Shown here: piece after piece, positions 16,822 through 26,555 of the stretch
Layout of the letters: each line of letters opens with the position of its first letter
How positions within the stretch are numbered: position 1 is the first letter of the stretch
Translations under genes and position numbers: made by a program
Source of the DNA: Cutibacterium porci
GTDB taxonomy: Bacteria; Actinomycetota; Actinomycetes; Propionibacteriales; Propionibacteriaceae
Assembly (NCBI RefSeq): GCF_009696315.1
Contig: NZ_VUMG01000003.1
Coordinates: 521,405 to 585,404 of the forward strand
DNA: 64,000 bases
Direction of reading: 5' to 3'
The notes under the pieces: model-generated
Told to the model about the DNA's origin: nothing
Databases searched by the model: none
The model's input: the letters and a program-made list of their open reading frames with translations, nothing else

Positions 16822-18048
16822 GTGAAGCCTCGGCAGACACCTCCCATCCTCGTCATCCTCGTAGCCTTGGTGACCTGTAGTTTCGTTCCGTTGGGTGTGT
16901 TTTCGGCGCCTGCCAACGCCACACCAGCAAGCCCCACCACCAGGGACGCGCGTGAGCCTCCCAACTCGTCGACCGACGCGGGAGTGGGTTGGAGCTCTAC
17001 CCCGGTATCCTCCGATAGGGCCTCCACCATGGGATGCGCGTCTGTCATGTTCGTAGGCGTGCGAGGTTCAGGAGAGAACCCGCCTTATGGCGACACGATT
17101 ACGTCAGTCCGTGATGCCCTAGCTCAAAAATGGCGCGGCAAGGGAAGTGTTCGTCAGGTGTACCTGGATTATCCAGCAGCAGACCCCCACACCCTGCAAG
17201 AAGCATCCCTGAGTGGCCTACTTTTTGACCCACGCATGCCGCCCACCGAGTACTTCGACTCAGCCGCCCTAGGAGCGAAAAAACTCATAGCCTTGCTCAA
17301 CGCCGAGAAGGAGCAGTGCCCCGACGAGTGGGTGGTTCTCGCCGGGTTTTCCCAAGGGTCGCAAGCCATCACGCAGGCCCTCGCCCAGACCGATACTCCT
17401 CAGCGTTTAGCAGGCGCCATTCTAGCCGGGAACCCTGACCACTACCCCGGTCAGAATGTCCAGGAGGTCAGCGGTGACGCAGATCGGACAGCAATTGGTA
17501 TGGCCGCCATCCTCTATTACCTGCGCGAGCGTGCGAACACCACCCCTAGCGCCAACCGCGACACCCAGATGCGAGCCATCATCGAAGCGACACTTGGCCT
17601 GAGCCAAAACTCCATCAATCAGAGCGCCCTCGATGCCGATATGGCAAGGGCGGGAGCCGCAATTCCCGCAGAGGCATATCCAGAAACATATTCGGTGTGC
17701 ATGAAAGGCGATCCGGTCTGCGATACCGCACCGGCTCTCACACGCATCCTCACCTTGCAGTCGACATGGCAGGACGAACTCAATCAAGGTCGTCCGATCC
17801 ACATGAGCTACACCCGCACCGTCATGGAAGAGTCGTTGGACCGCGTCGCTCAGCGAATTAACGCCATCAGCGCCGCCGAGGCGAAGGGGACACCACTGCC
17901 TCACGGATCGACGATGACACTGACCACTCGCGACTGGGGACCGCTCCAGATTGGGGTGGCCATTGGCGCCAGTGTGGTTGGAATAGGGGCGGGGTGGCTC
18001 TTGGGACGCACCAGCCGACGCCGTCACCGTCGCCGCCATGTGCGCTGA
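16822..18048 (+). CDS. Secreted cutinase-family serine esterase with C-terminal membrane anchor
   Basis: 408 residues from GTG 16822. Signal peptide (about 1-33, ending at PANA-TP). The alpha/beta-hydrolase core opens with CASVMFVGVRGSGE (about 72-85), has the nucleophile elbow AGFSQGSQA (about 173-181) and the Asp of GDPVCD (about 299), with a His candidate in HMSYT (about 332). The C-terminus is a membrane helix (IGVAIGASVVGIGAGWLLG) followed by a strongly basic tail (RRRHRRRHVR), so the enzyme is probably held at the cell surface. Members hydrolyse esters such as triglycerides, cutin or mycolate esters; in a skin-type organism lipid ester hydrolysis is plausible (inference). Confidence 0.88.
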   Translation: MKPRQTPPILVILVALVTCSFVPLGVFSAPANATPASPTTRDAREPPNSSTDAGVGWSSTPVSSDRASTMGCASVMFVGVRGSGENPPYGDTITSVRDALAQKWRGKGSVRQVYLDYPAADPHTLQEASLSGLLFDPRMPPTEYFDSAALGAKKLIALLNAEKEQCPDEWVVLAGFSQGSQAITQALAQTDTPQRLAGAILAGNPDHYPGQNVQEVSGDADRTAIGMAAILYYLRERANTTPSANRDTQMRAIIEATLGLSQNSINQSALDADMARAGAAIPAEAYPETYSVCMKGDPVCDTAPALTRILTLQSTWQDELNQGRPIHMSYTRTVMEESLDRVAQRINAISAAEAKGTPLPHGSTMTLTTRDWGPLQIGVAIGASVVGIGAGWLLGRTSRRRHRRRHVR

Positions 18049-18053
18049 GCGGG

Positions 18054-18752
18054 TTAGATCTCAAAGAACCACTGCCCGGTGGCCATGACGCCAATAACGT
18101 CTGCCAGCAGAACGGCACCAAAAGCAGCCAGCAGAGCTGAAATACCACGGTGAACCGCTACCGCGTGATCTTCTCGAATACCCGTCACGACGCTAGCGAC
18201 GCGGTCTGGCCCTCCTACGAGATACGCGATCACTAAAACGATGAGCAGGCTGTGGCTACAGGCAACCCAGATGAGCGATTCGACGACGGCCCAGCTGCGA
18301 TGCGGAAGATGTGCTGCGTGCACAAGCATTGCCCAGAATGCTGGGTCGATGAGAGACGACAGTCCTACCAGGAGTCCGCTAACGGCCAGTGCTCTAGGTG
18401 CCGTCGAGCGTGGCGCTGCGGAGGTATCGCCATCGAAGGTCTGCGTCGCAGCCCCCGGGCGCAACCGCCACGCTGCCCAGGCGATAAAAGCTAGGCCAAG
18501 GATGGCCACCAGCCACACCCAGACCAGATGGGGGACGTGGAGCTCGCGGATGCCCAACCGGGTAAGCAGCGCCCCCAAGCCAAGCACCCCGGCAATCCCG
18601 AAGATAGCGGACGTCCCTACTGACGTGGCGAGGAGAGTGACGACGCCGCGCCGCCTCACCCCGAGTCCAAGTGCTGCCAACAATACAAAGGATCCCAACG
18701 GATCAAAGCCGGCGATACCGAGCGCGAAGGCCGCAGCGAGAAAAGACAGCAC
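18054..18752 (-). CDS. Multi-pass integral membrane protein (LysE/GAP-like)
   Basis: 232 residues with six hydrophobic segments separated by short loops. The N-terminal FALGIAGFDPLGSFVLLAALGLGVRRR resembles the opening of LysE/GAP-type small membrane transporters. GTG start at 18752 without a strong ribosome binding site. Convergent with the cutinase gene, only 5 bp between stops. Substrate unknown. Confidence 0.62.
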   Translation of the reverse strand: MLSFLAAAFALGIAGFDPLGSFVLLAALGLGVRRRGVVTLLATSVGTSAIFGIAGVLGLGALLTRLGIRELHVPHLVWVWLVAILGLAFIAWAAWRLRPGAATQTFDGDTSAAPRSTAPRALAVSGLLVGLSSLIDPAFWAMLVHAAHLPHRSWAVVESLIWVACSHSLLIVLVIAYLVGGPDRVASVVTGIREDHAVAVHRGISALLAAFGAVLLADVIGVMATGQWFFEI

Positions 18753-18928
18753 GAGGAAAGGCTACTCGGTAGTCACACCGCAGATTCGGTACACCGCCGC
18801 CCACCGGACGGAGCCAGAGTGACAGAAGTTTGTGCAGGTATCGCCGTCGATTTCACTTCCGTGTGATCTCCGTGCTACCGTCTCCGAGTTGGGTTTGTCA
18901 GATGGTCTTACTGTCGGACGATCCTGAT

Positions 18929-19011
18929 GCGCGAGTGGCGGAATGGCAGACGCGCTGGCTTCAGGTGCCAGTGTCCCTTGGGACGTGGAGGTTCAACTCC
19001 TCTCTCGCGCA
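18929..19011 (+). tRNA. tRNA-Leu (CAG)
   Basis: Acceptor arms GCGCGAG/CTCGCGC, anticodon stem CTGGC/GCCAG with loop TTCAGGT giving anticodon CAG, a long variable arm (GTCCCTTGGGAC) as expected for a class II tRNA, and a T arm with GTTCAAC. Discriminator A at 19011; CCA is not encoded. It reads CUG codons. An eroded accessory stretch begins just downstream. Confidence 0.95.
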
Positions 19012-19194
19012 CAACGGGCATTTCACGTAAGTGAGTCCGATTGCTTTACGCAACTGCCGGTCGGAGGTCATCTGGCCGGGAGTTTTCGCGTTCTACATGG
19101 ATTTTCTGTTCACTGAATACACCATTGGCCTGGGGCGCACGCTCACGTGGGGAGGTCGCTGCCGACCAACGGGACCGACCCTTGCGCACGCACA

Positions 19195-21619
19195 TCACGC
19201 CAAGTCATCGGCGAGGCGATCTTTGGCGCGGATACCCCGCAACCCCATCAACGGACCAATCAATGCCAGCAGGCCGAGGACTGCCACCCAGCCCAGGATC
19301 CAGTCATGTGGGACCGACAAGTGAAGCGAGTGGGACATTCCGTGCGCGAGGACCACGGGGCCTACAGCGACGAGGCTCGCAAGAAGTCCGCAGGTCGCCA
19401 CCAGTAGCAGGCTCTGGATAATGGGAACTTTACGGCAGAACTGTGATGGCAAGCCGATGGCCAGGAGCTGTCGACTCTGGCCCCGTGCGGTCTCGCCAAA
19501 GGAAGAACACACGCTCATAGTGATGATGACTCCGATGACAAGCAGCGCCAAGCACACCGCCCACAAACTGGGGGGGGAGTTCCGGCTTCGGCGGGGCTTT
19601 GTAGTACGTCAGAACGCGCGGGTCCAACTTCTGAGTGTGGACGAACTCGATTGCTTTCGCGATCTGGGCCTCGTCAACTCCGACATAGACCCACCGGTCG
19701 GGCATGGATGCCGCATGCAGCGCTGTGACAGAACCCTCCAGCAAAACTCCGCCATATATGAAACTCCACGTCGGGGGGACAGCCACGTGCCGAGACGACA
19801 CGCCAACGCGCCGCCCGTTGTCCAAGGAAAGCTCCACGGTGCCGGGGAATTCGTCAAAGCCCAACATCGCACCGTCCTGCAATGCGGTGCGTTGCCCTTG
19901 GTCCAGCGTGACGCCAAGAACACGCTCAGCTTCTGATGGCTGGGCAACTACCATGACTCCCTGTGCCCCCGGAGTTCCCGTGGAGGAAATCTGGCCGTTT
20001 AGGATGTGGACCGCCAGCGGCGCAGGAAGCCCCGCACCGGCTTGTATCCGCTGCGGCAGATTTTTTGGCAACGGTTGGCCATTGGGAGACTGAACAACCA
20101 ACTGTCCAGGGATCGCCATGCTGATCGCGGCGCTGGAACTCAAGTAGGACGCCATGATCACAGTGACACTCGCTGGGATCGCAAGGCACATGCACAGAGC
20201 TGATCCCAAGGCCCGGACCCTGCGCCGGTCGGCGCGCACATTGGTCAGCGCCAGCCACCCGGGCAAGGATGGCAGATGTAGCACGGCGATGAGTCCTGTG
20301 AGGATGTCGGGCACGACCAGAGCCAGACCCAGGGCACTGAGAACAACGCTTTTGACAGCACCATCGAGCTGACGTGCACCATAGACAGTGATCAAGGCAG
20401 TCATTAGCAGCCCCACCGCGCCGATTCGTCGGCTCCAACTCAACAGGGAGGCAAATCGAGCGGATCCCTGCCCCGGACGCCACGATACGTTCTGGAAGAT
20501 GGCGATACTCAGCAGTGAAAGAACGACGGTGAGCCCCAAGAGTGACAATCCCAGAAGAAGCACCGGGGCTGCGGGGCTGAGTGGCTGAGTCATAAAGTGC
20601 GGCAAAACTGCAAGCCGTATCACTTGCCCGGCGAGCCAGCCGATTCCGACGCCAGCTAAGCATGCTCCGAGACAGACAAGTAGAACGACACCGAGAGTGG
20701 GGATCGGGGTCACCGACATGGGGATACCCATGCGAAGCATTGCGGCGCGTTCTATCTGGAGGGATCTCGACAGTCGAGTGGTCGTGGTCAGCTGAACGGC
20801 ACCACACAGGAGAAGACAGGGGATCATGATCAGGTATGAACTATGCGCGAACAGGGACCGCTGGGCGCGGCCCTGCAGGAACGCACGATCCAAAGCTCCC
20901 GCGTGCAGGTGATCGACTGGCGTACCAGATGCTTTTGCGATCACAGGAATCATGGCGTCCAGCTCAACCCCGTCCCACAGGTACTGGGTCGTAGAGGTGA
21001 GGTCGGGGTACCCGGTTGACGCGGCGGCCGACATCTGCTGCCAAGTCCCAGGTGCGCCCACAACCTCCAGCCCCTTGGTGGCATAGACGTCCCGAAAGGT
21101 TCCGACCACGGCGAGACGAGTGGAGTTGCTGAATGCTCTGATGGTGGAGGGATTACCAAGACGCACCAAGAGCGTCTCCGACATCATGACTTCACCGGAT
21201 CGACTGGGCCACCGTCCCGCCGCAAGCGCGTAGCGGGAGGGCTTGCTCCCCTGCTGCCACTCCATGTATTCGAGACGATCCTGCGGACCGGTGGACAGAC
21301 CCGTGGAGCGAAAGCCGTCGATCTGGAGATCTGATCCGTATACGCCAACGCGCACATTCTTGGCACCGGCTGCCGCCATCGCCTTCAGGACGGCGCGATC
21401 CGGGTAGCGGGTGGCCTGTGGTTGATGGACGACCACGGAGGCGCCACTTGGACCAAGCTCGCGATCCGCCACCTGAGCACCACTGAGCGCGAAAGACGAC
21501 ACAGCGACGTACAACGCCACGAACGCTGCCACCACAGCCAGCAACGGTACGGCCGCGGTGAAGCGGCTGCGGTTGCGACTCCAAATCCTCAACAGTGCGA
21601 TGTTCAGACTGTGACTCAC
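19195..21619 (-). pseudogene. FtsX-family ABC transporter permease, frameshifted at a C8 tract
   Basis: GTG at 21619 opens a 729-codon frame (to 19430) that looks like a macrolide-export/FtsX permease: an N-terminal helix, a large extracytoplasmic domain and several membrane helices in two blocks. At about residue 684 (KPELPP) the coding strand has eight C; with seven, the frame would continue into 123 codons ending at 19195 that hold the expected last membrane segments (WAVCLALLVIGVIITMSV ... GWVAVLGLLALIGPLMGL), for about 807 residues in all. In this sequence the C-terminal helices are replaced by a nonsense tail. Its GTG overlaps the original ATPase stop (GTGA). It could be a phase-variable gene in its off state or a plain pseudogene. 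Confidence 0.85.
19570..19577 (+). repeat. Homopolymer G8 (C8 on the coding strand) inside the ABC permease
   Basis: Eight consecutive G on the plus strand exactly at the point where the permease frame breaks. Loss of one base restores the full frame. Such tracts are slippage-prone. Confidence 0.9.
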
Positions 21620-22281
21620 GTGACGACCTGCCCATCGCGCAGCACTGTCATTGAGTCGCAGAACCGGCTCACGATCGGGTCATGGGTGGCAACCACCACA
21701 CTCATTTACTGTTCGTGCGCCAGAGCGGTGAAGACCTTGAAAAGCTCCTCCGAGTTGGCTGAGTCCAGCGCCCCGGTTGGTTCGTCGGCCAACAGAACTC
21801 GTTGCCCGCCAGCCAACGCACGGGCGACACCCACGCGTTGACGCTGACCCCCCGACACCTCTGACGGCCGACGATCACCCAGTTGATCAATTCCGAGGCG
21901 AGCCAAAGCGTCCGCAGCAGCCCTGCGACCTTGGGCACGGCCTTGGCCACGCGCCCACAGTGGTAGGGCCACATTTTCGATGTTTGTCATCTCCGCGATG
22001 AGATTGTTGTCTTGGAAAATAACCGACACGTGTTCAAGCCGATGCCGAGCCCGTGCCGCCTCATCAAATTCGGAGACACATGTACCGTTCACCTCAATTT
22101 CCCCGGCATCGGGGACATCCAGACCGGCGAGCAGATTGATTAGCGTACTCTTCCCCGACCCGCTCTCCCCCATGAGGGCGTGTAGACCCGACGACGAAAA
22201 CTCAATATCTACATTTCGAAGCGCTTCAACCCGACCCGCACCAACACCGAAGGATTTGGATACTCCAACCGCAGCGATCAT
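21616..22281 (-). pseudogene. ABC transporter ATPase with in-frame premature stop
   Basis: ATG 22281 opens a LolD/MacB-type ATPase: Walker A GESGSGKST (about 38-46), Q-loop IFQDNNLI, signature VSGGQRQRVGVARAL (about 142-156), Walker B VLLADEPTGALDS (about 161-173). At codon 192 there is a TAA (21706-21708). The same frame then continues for 30 codons with MSVVVATHDP, which is the H-loop, and ends at 21616 in a TGA that overlaps the permease GTG by 4 bp. That coupled overlap shows the TAA is a later nonsense change. The truncated protein lacks the switch His, so activity is doubtful; ATG directly follows the TAA, so a second short piece could be made. Confidence 0.88.
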
Positions 22282-22302
22282 TCTCGTCCCTTCGAAACCT
22301 GT

Positions 22303-22683
22303 TCAGCAGGAACCGTTCGTGGCCCACGACGACAGCTCGTCGTCATCCCAGGTGTTGATGTCATTGTCCGAACGGTGCGCCAGCATGTTGACACACCTTC
22401 CACGACCGTTGGCGTCGTGATACCAACGCGCGTTGGTACCCGACTTGTTCTCGTACGACGACATCGCGTCATTGTTTCCGGGACTGATGTTCATGATTCC
22501 CAGCCCTGCACGACGGTAACCCATCAACCCGAGGAAGTCGTTGTCACGGTAAAGGCATACCTCCGCAGACGGGCACAGATTACTGCCGGCGTGGGCGCTA
22601 GTGGCTAAACCCACCGGAGCTGCAGCGGCCAGCCCCAAAGCTATAATGACGACCTTATGAAGGTTAGTCTTATTAACCTTCAT
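22303..22683 (-). CDS. Secreted peptidase-inhibitor family I36 protein
   Basis: 126 residues: basic N-terminus, signal peptide ending AHA-GS (about 32), then a mature domain with the I36/beta-gamma-crystallin-like pattern CPSAEVCLYRDNDFLG (about 37-52), a central NNDAMSSYENKS segment and WYHDANGRGRCVNML; four cysteines could make two disulfides. AGGAGA ribosome binding site and a clear TATAAT box upstream. Family members are small secreted protease inhibitors in actinobacteria (SMPI is the best-known). It sits 22 bp upstream of the broken ABC ATPase on the same strand, so the transporter may once have worked with it. Confidence 0.85.
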   Translation of the reverse strand: MKVNKTNLHKVVIIALGLAAAAPVGLATSAHAGSNLCPSAEVCLYRDNDFLGLMGYRRAGLGIMNISPGNNDAMSSYENKSGTNARWYHDANGRGRCVNMLAHRSDNDINTWDDDELSSWATNGSC

Positions 22684-22739
22684 AATTCTCTTCTCCTATG
22701 GAATCCCGTTAACAAGAAGAGCCTTCACCATTAGCCAGC

Positions 22740-22745
22740 ATTATA
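22740..22745 (-). promoter_or_regulatory. Probable -10 box (TATAAT) of the I36 inhibitor gene
   Basis: A perfect TATAAT on the minus strand, 57 nt upstream of the ATG at 22683. No canonical -35 at 16-18 bp; instead a short inverted repeat (CTCCCAC/GTGGTGAG) covers that region and might bind a regulator. Confidence 0.55.
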
Positions 22746-22800
22746 TAGAACGCTCTCACCACGAGGAGTGGGAGATCTTGATATACATCCGAAAGTACAA

Positions 22801-23310
22801 CTATATGCGCCCAAAAGTACAAAGCAGAGTAGGATTAGCCACTACTGAGCACGACAAAGTACATCCCGGCATACGGCCAGGACACATTATTTCAGTTTCA
22901 TGATCTCCTGTCTCTATAGGTTTTCGATAGATGCGGGATATCGGAAGAATCCATCTTTCCGCCATTGCCACTTGGGACGAGCGAGACGAGCAGATAGTTG
23001 TCACCCCGGCTATATGATATTGATCTCTATCCGCGAGCGCACATAGATGTTCCTGCAGCGAGGACACGTGGTTAGAGTCACCCGACAAAACCAGACGAAC
23101 TCGCCCGGTGGCGGCATCACATTCAACCGATGTCGCGAGATCAGATGATCCACCGACATTCTTGAGTGGTTCTTTGCACGCAGCCGACGGCACAGCCACA
23201 CAGCTTGAGAGAGTTGTGGCTTCCAAGGTCAGAAATCTTCAAAACCGAGTATGCAACCATCGCCGATGCCGATCGGAGCTTCCCAGGATAAAGAAAACAA
23301 AGTGCGTCAC
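22801..23310 (-). pseudogene. Possible remnant of a small cysteine-rich protein gene
   Basis: A GTG at 23310 has a good GGAGGA site 6 nt upstream and reads 23 codons to a TGA (23241-23239); the same frame then stays open for another 145 codons to a TAG at 22801. The downstream part (ATSVECDAATGRVRLVLSGDSNHVS region, then CSSRSSQVAMAERW and a Cys-rich end) has protein-like composition with six or more cysteines in the C-terminal 100 residues. Nothing recognised. It may be a gene killed by one stop codon, a readthrough frame, or chance. Confidence 0.3.
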
Positions 23311-24135
23311 CAAAATTCCTCCAAAGAATTTACTCGAACGTGAGGCTCCCATCCAGTGGGGTCTTCCCTCGCCTGCGAAGCCATCAGTTGCACCAATACA
23401 CAAGAAGTAGTGTCCATTCGGACACGATCGGTCAGTACGCGCCCGAGCGACGCCAACGTCCACACCCCGGAAGAGGCGATCATCTGAGACCGCGACGCCA
23501 CCAGTCAGGCGCTTTAGCCTTGGACCTTCCGACGATTGAAGCTCAGGCGCTAAACGCCGACGTAGACCACCAGGACTCAGAGTCCAAGTCGTGCGAGGTG
23601 TTGAGGAGCAGGGTGGCGGTCATCACTCAGGCACCATCCTTCGTACATTGGTCTGCATCGTCGGATCACGATGACGACGCTATCTATCAGCCTTTCATGA
23701 GGCGCGACTGTTCGGTGGTCGAGTGTCGTTGCTGCCTGACTGGTGCTGGCTCTGCCATGCACGTATGACGGCCCTCCGCATGTCGTTGAGCGTTGGCGTT
23801 GATTCCAACTGCCCACCGGCCACATTCTTCTCCTCATGGACGCAACCGCGAAGGCCACCCGCTGGGCTGTCGCACCGCCCTGGCCAACGATCCCATCGGC
23901 TAGGCACACCTTACGGCTCTCGTTTCGGGGTCGGAGACCCTCTTCCCAACGGCCACTTGTCCAGGTATCCACCCATGTCGGTGACCATTCGTTTCTCCTC
24001 ATCAGACAAAAGTGCAATAACTCCACCGCGAGATGGACCGGCTGAGACGGGACTTCTTACCTTTTTGGTGTCAGCCGGACTCAGCCGGCACACGCACCCC
24101 ACCAGGTGCTGACGAACATAAGGAGGACACCCCCC
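23311..24135. other. About 0.8 kb without a convincing gene
   Basis: Several short overlapping frames on both strands, none with a good start, ribosome binding site and protein-like composition. One minus-strand fragment (LLSDEEKRMVTDMGGYLDKW, around 23945-24010) looks protein-like but has no intact frame. Probably eroded coding DNA between the I36 gene and the next secreted protein. Confidence 0.5.
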
Positions 24136-24711
24136 ATGACCAAGAACCGCCTCGTCGCCGCTGGAGCAGCGGTCGCACTCGCAACTGGCACCGCCCTCAT
24201 GGCCGCCCCGGCCCACGCTGCGGCACCTGCCCCTATTTCCCCTATACCTGCCCCTATTTCCCCCGCTAAGCCGAACGTAGACAAGTCGAAGCTCCCCATC
24301 CAGATCGATTTTGACTGCCTCAAGCGCAATGCTCAAGAGCGTCATCAGATTGAGGCCAAGATCGCGAAGATCCTGCTCAAGGAAGGTGCCGTCAAGGCCA
24401 AGACTGTCGCCGTGAAGTCCGCCAAGGACATCGTTGACGCCGTTCTTAAAGACCCGTCCCTGCTAGTCCACCCCAACGCCCTCATCACCAAGATCATCAA
24501 GATCATCACCGACAACGTCCGTGAAGCTTTCGGCGACACATCCGCCCTTGGTGATCTCAAGCCGCTTGCACAAGATATCATCAACAACCTTAAAGCCGCC
24601 AAGGCCTGCTTCGTTATCAATCGACCGGGCCAGCCCCCGAAGATCCAGCACGTTGGCCACCTCGGTGAGCTCCAGGGTGCCGCTTGGGTTCCCGCAGGTC
24701 AGGTTCGCTGA
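24136..24711 (+). CDS. Small secreted protein of unknown function
   Basis: 191 residues from ATG 24136, chosen over an upstream ATG at 24106 because of the AAGGAGGA site. Signal peptide ending AHA-AAP (about 29), then a short tandem Pro-rich segment (PAPISPI repeated), then a Lys-rich helical domain (about 50-150: IEAKIAKILLKEG, KIIKIITDNVREAFGD) with two cysteines (about 51 and 158) that could form one disulfide. No family recognised. Single-gene unit ended by a strong terminator. Confidence 0.7.
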   Translation: MTKNRLVAAGAAVALATGTALMAAPAHAAAPAPISPIPAPISPAKPNVDKSKLPIQIDFDCLKRNAQERHQIEAKIAKILLKEGAVKAKTVAVKSAKDIVDAVLKDPSLLVHPNALITKIIKIITDNVREAFGDTSALGDLKPLAQDIINNLKAAKACFVINRPGQPPKIQHVGHLGELQGAAWVPAGQVR

Positions 24712-24753
24712 GCATTACGGATAACCATGTGAATCATGTTTTCCGGTATAGAC

Positions 24754-24782
24754 GGGGGTTGCGGAATTTGGCCGCAACCCCC
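24754..24782 (+). terminator. Terminator after the small secreted protein gene
   Basis: Perfect 11-bp stem GGGGGTTGCGG/CCGCAACCCCC with a 7-nt loop, 42 bases after the stop codon. The U-tract is poor. Confidence 0.75.
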
Positions 24783-25052
24783 AGTCTCATATCGCGCCCA
24801 TACCTCATGCACATCTGCGCATGAGGTATTTACCTACTCACGCATGGTCACATCTTCGTGCAGATCACCCACAACGAGAATCAGGGGTCTCTATGTCGGG
24901 CACTCTATGGGCGGATTTGCCATCAGGCCTAGCCGCTGCCCTTTTGCCGCCACGGCATACATGACAAATTACTATCATTGCCGCGCCACTTCGATGTGAC
25001 GATCCGCTCACCATTTTTCGATGAGTTGAACATACGGGGTACGGTCTACCCT

Positions 25053-26543
25053 ATGTTACCAAAGCCTAACCTTCCCTGTAGGGTTGCAGTCGCCACTCTC
25101 ACAAGCTGTTTAGTACTGGCCGCGTGCTCCTCCCCGGGCGACCAGAAGAGCTTTAAGTCTGAGAAATCCCCCATTGCAGCAAGCCCCAAGGCCGTTTTGC
25201 CGAGTATTCCAGCCACTCAGGCCGGCGCAACTGACATCACTTTCAAGGCCACCCCGGAAAAGGTCAGCGCCACCTACCCCCGCTTCACGAAGGCACGGAA
25301 CCTCAGTATGGCGGTCGAGGTTATCAAGGGCCGTATGCTGCGTGATTCCTGGCAACAGGACGCCTCTGACGTCAACGTCACCTCCCAGATCATCGCCTCC
25401 AGCGACGCCGTCTTGGGTGTTCTAGTGACCAACACAACGACCATCAGGGGAAAGAAGCAGACAATCCCGGCGAGCGTCTGGTACTCAGCTGGAGCCAAGC
25501 AGTCGTACTCCTCCCCGGCACTCGTCAAGGCTGACCAGTGGGCCGACCTGACAACGGCTCTACAGGACGCTGGCAAGGACCAGTCCCTCGACGGCAGCAC
25601 GATCGCCGCAGCCGCCAAGGCCAAGTCCGCCCCATACGGCAACGGTCCCGCCCTCGGCTTCGACCACGACGGTGACCTCCTGGCCACCTTCGCTTCGGGC
25701 GTCCTCAGCGACAATCCCACCACCCTCGTCGTACCGTCTGGCAAGGCTAGAGGAATGCTCAGCAGCTTCGGCACCCAGGCCCAGAAAGCCTCGACGAATC
25801 CCGGCAAGTTCACTGGAACGACGTCGCAACCAGTCGACGAGTCCCTCGAGTCCACCGACATCTCGACTCGCCCCTCGACAGCCGTCGGCCCGGACTGTCG
25901 GGTGCTACACTGCGTCGCCGTCACCTACGACGACGGTCCCAGCGCGATGACCCCGGAGCTACTCGACACCATCAAGAAGTTCAAGCTCTCGATCACCTTC
26001 TTCCAGATGGGCAACAGCATCAAGGCCTTCCCGGAAACTGCACAGAAGGTGGCCGCCGCTGGCATGGAGATCGGCAACCACACAGTGACCCACCCGAACC
26101 TTCCGGTGAAGACCCCGGACCGTATTCGTCGCGAGTTGGAGCACAACTCCCAGCTCATCAAGGGGTTCATGGGGGCCACCCCACTGCTCTTCCGTCCGCC
26201 TTACGGCGCGCACAACGACACCGTTGACGAGGTCGCCAAGGACAACGGCATGGCGATCGTGCAGTGGCAGATCGACAGCGAGGACTGGAAGAACCGTAAC
26301 CCTGGCATGACATACAAGAATGTCATGACGGCTCTGCCCTACACCGCACCCATCATCCTCGAGCACGATATTCAAAAAGCATCAATTGACGCCGCACCGC
26401 GGATCTACAGGGATCTGGAGGCCAAGGGCAAGACGATCGTCAGCGTCAGTGAGATCTCCCTCAACACCGGCGGCTACCAGGCTGGCCATGCCTACTGCAA
26501 CGGCACGGTCAAAGAACAGAGCGGCTACAACTGCAAAGGATGA
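25053..26543 (+). CDS. Lipoprotein polysaccharide deacetylase (NodB domain), paralog 1
   Basis: 496 residues from ATG 25053; the upstream in-frame ATG at 24978 would bury the signal peptide. Lipobox LVLAAC (Cys about 25). About residues 40-285 are an N-terminal domain shared with the next gene (RNLSMAVEVIKGRMLRDSW, YGNGPALGFDHDGDLLATF). The NodB domain (about 290-480) has CVAVTYDDGPS (motif 1), GNHTVTHPNL (motif 2, both metal His), LFRPPYGAHN (motif 3) and IILEHDI near the end. A conserved C-terminal tail (SLNTGGYQAGHAYCNG) follows. Likely removes acetyl or other acyl groups from wall polysaccharide or peptidoglycan at the membrane surface. Confidence 0.9.
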   Translation: MLPKPNLPCRVAVATLTSCLVLAACSSPGDQKSFKSEKSPIAASPKAVLPSIPATQAGATDITFKATPEKVSATYPRFTKARNLSMAVEVIKGRMLRDSWQQDASDVNVTSQIIASSDAVLGVLVTNTTTIRGKKQTIPASVWYSAGAKQSYSSPALVKADQWADLTTALQDAGKDQSLDGSTIAAAAKAKSAPYGNGPALGFDHDGDLLATFASGVLSDNPTTLVVPSGKARGMLSSFGTQAQKASTNPGKFTGTTSQPVDESLESTDISTRPSTAVGPDCRVLHCVAVTYDDGPSAMTPELLDTIKKFKLSITFFQMGNSIKAFPETAQKVAAAGMEIGNHTVTHPNLPVKTPDRIRRELEHNSQLIKGFMGATPLLFRPPYGAHNDTVDEVAKDNGMAIVQWQIDSEDWKNRNPGMTYKNVMTALPYTAPIILEHDIQKASIDAAPRIYRDLEAKGKTIVSVSEISLNTGGYQAGHAYCNGTVKEQSGYNCKG

Positions 26544-26555
26544 GAATCCAACCGA

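Noticed and set aside
18929..19194. Phage or island attachment site at tRNA-Leu
   Set aside because: The region downstream looks accessory, but I see no integrase and no direct repeat of the tRNA 3' end within the window.
23577..24026. Minus-strand 149-residue frame
   Set aside because: Arg/Ser/Gly-rich, no ribosome binding site, overlaps other frames of equal quality; looks like non-coding or eroded DNA.
19195..24135. Insertion sequence in the eroded region
   Set aside because: No transposase motif and no terminal inverted repeats found.
24136..24711. CAMP factor or RoxP of C. acnes
   Set aside because: Size and signal peptide are roughly similar, but I could not match the sequence to what I recall of either protein.
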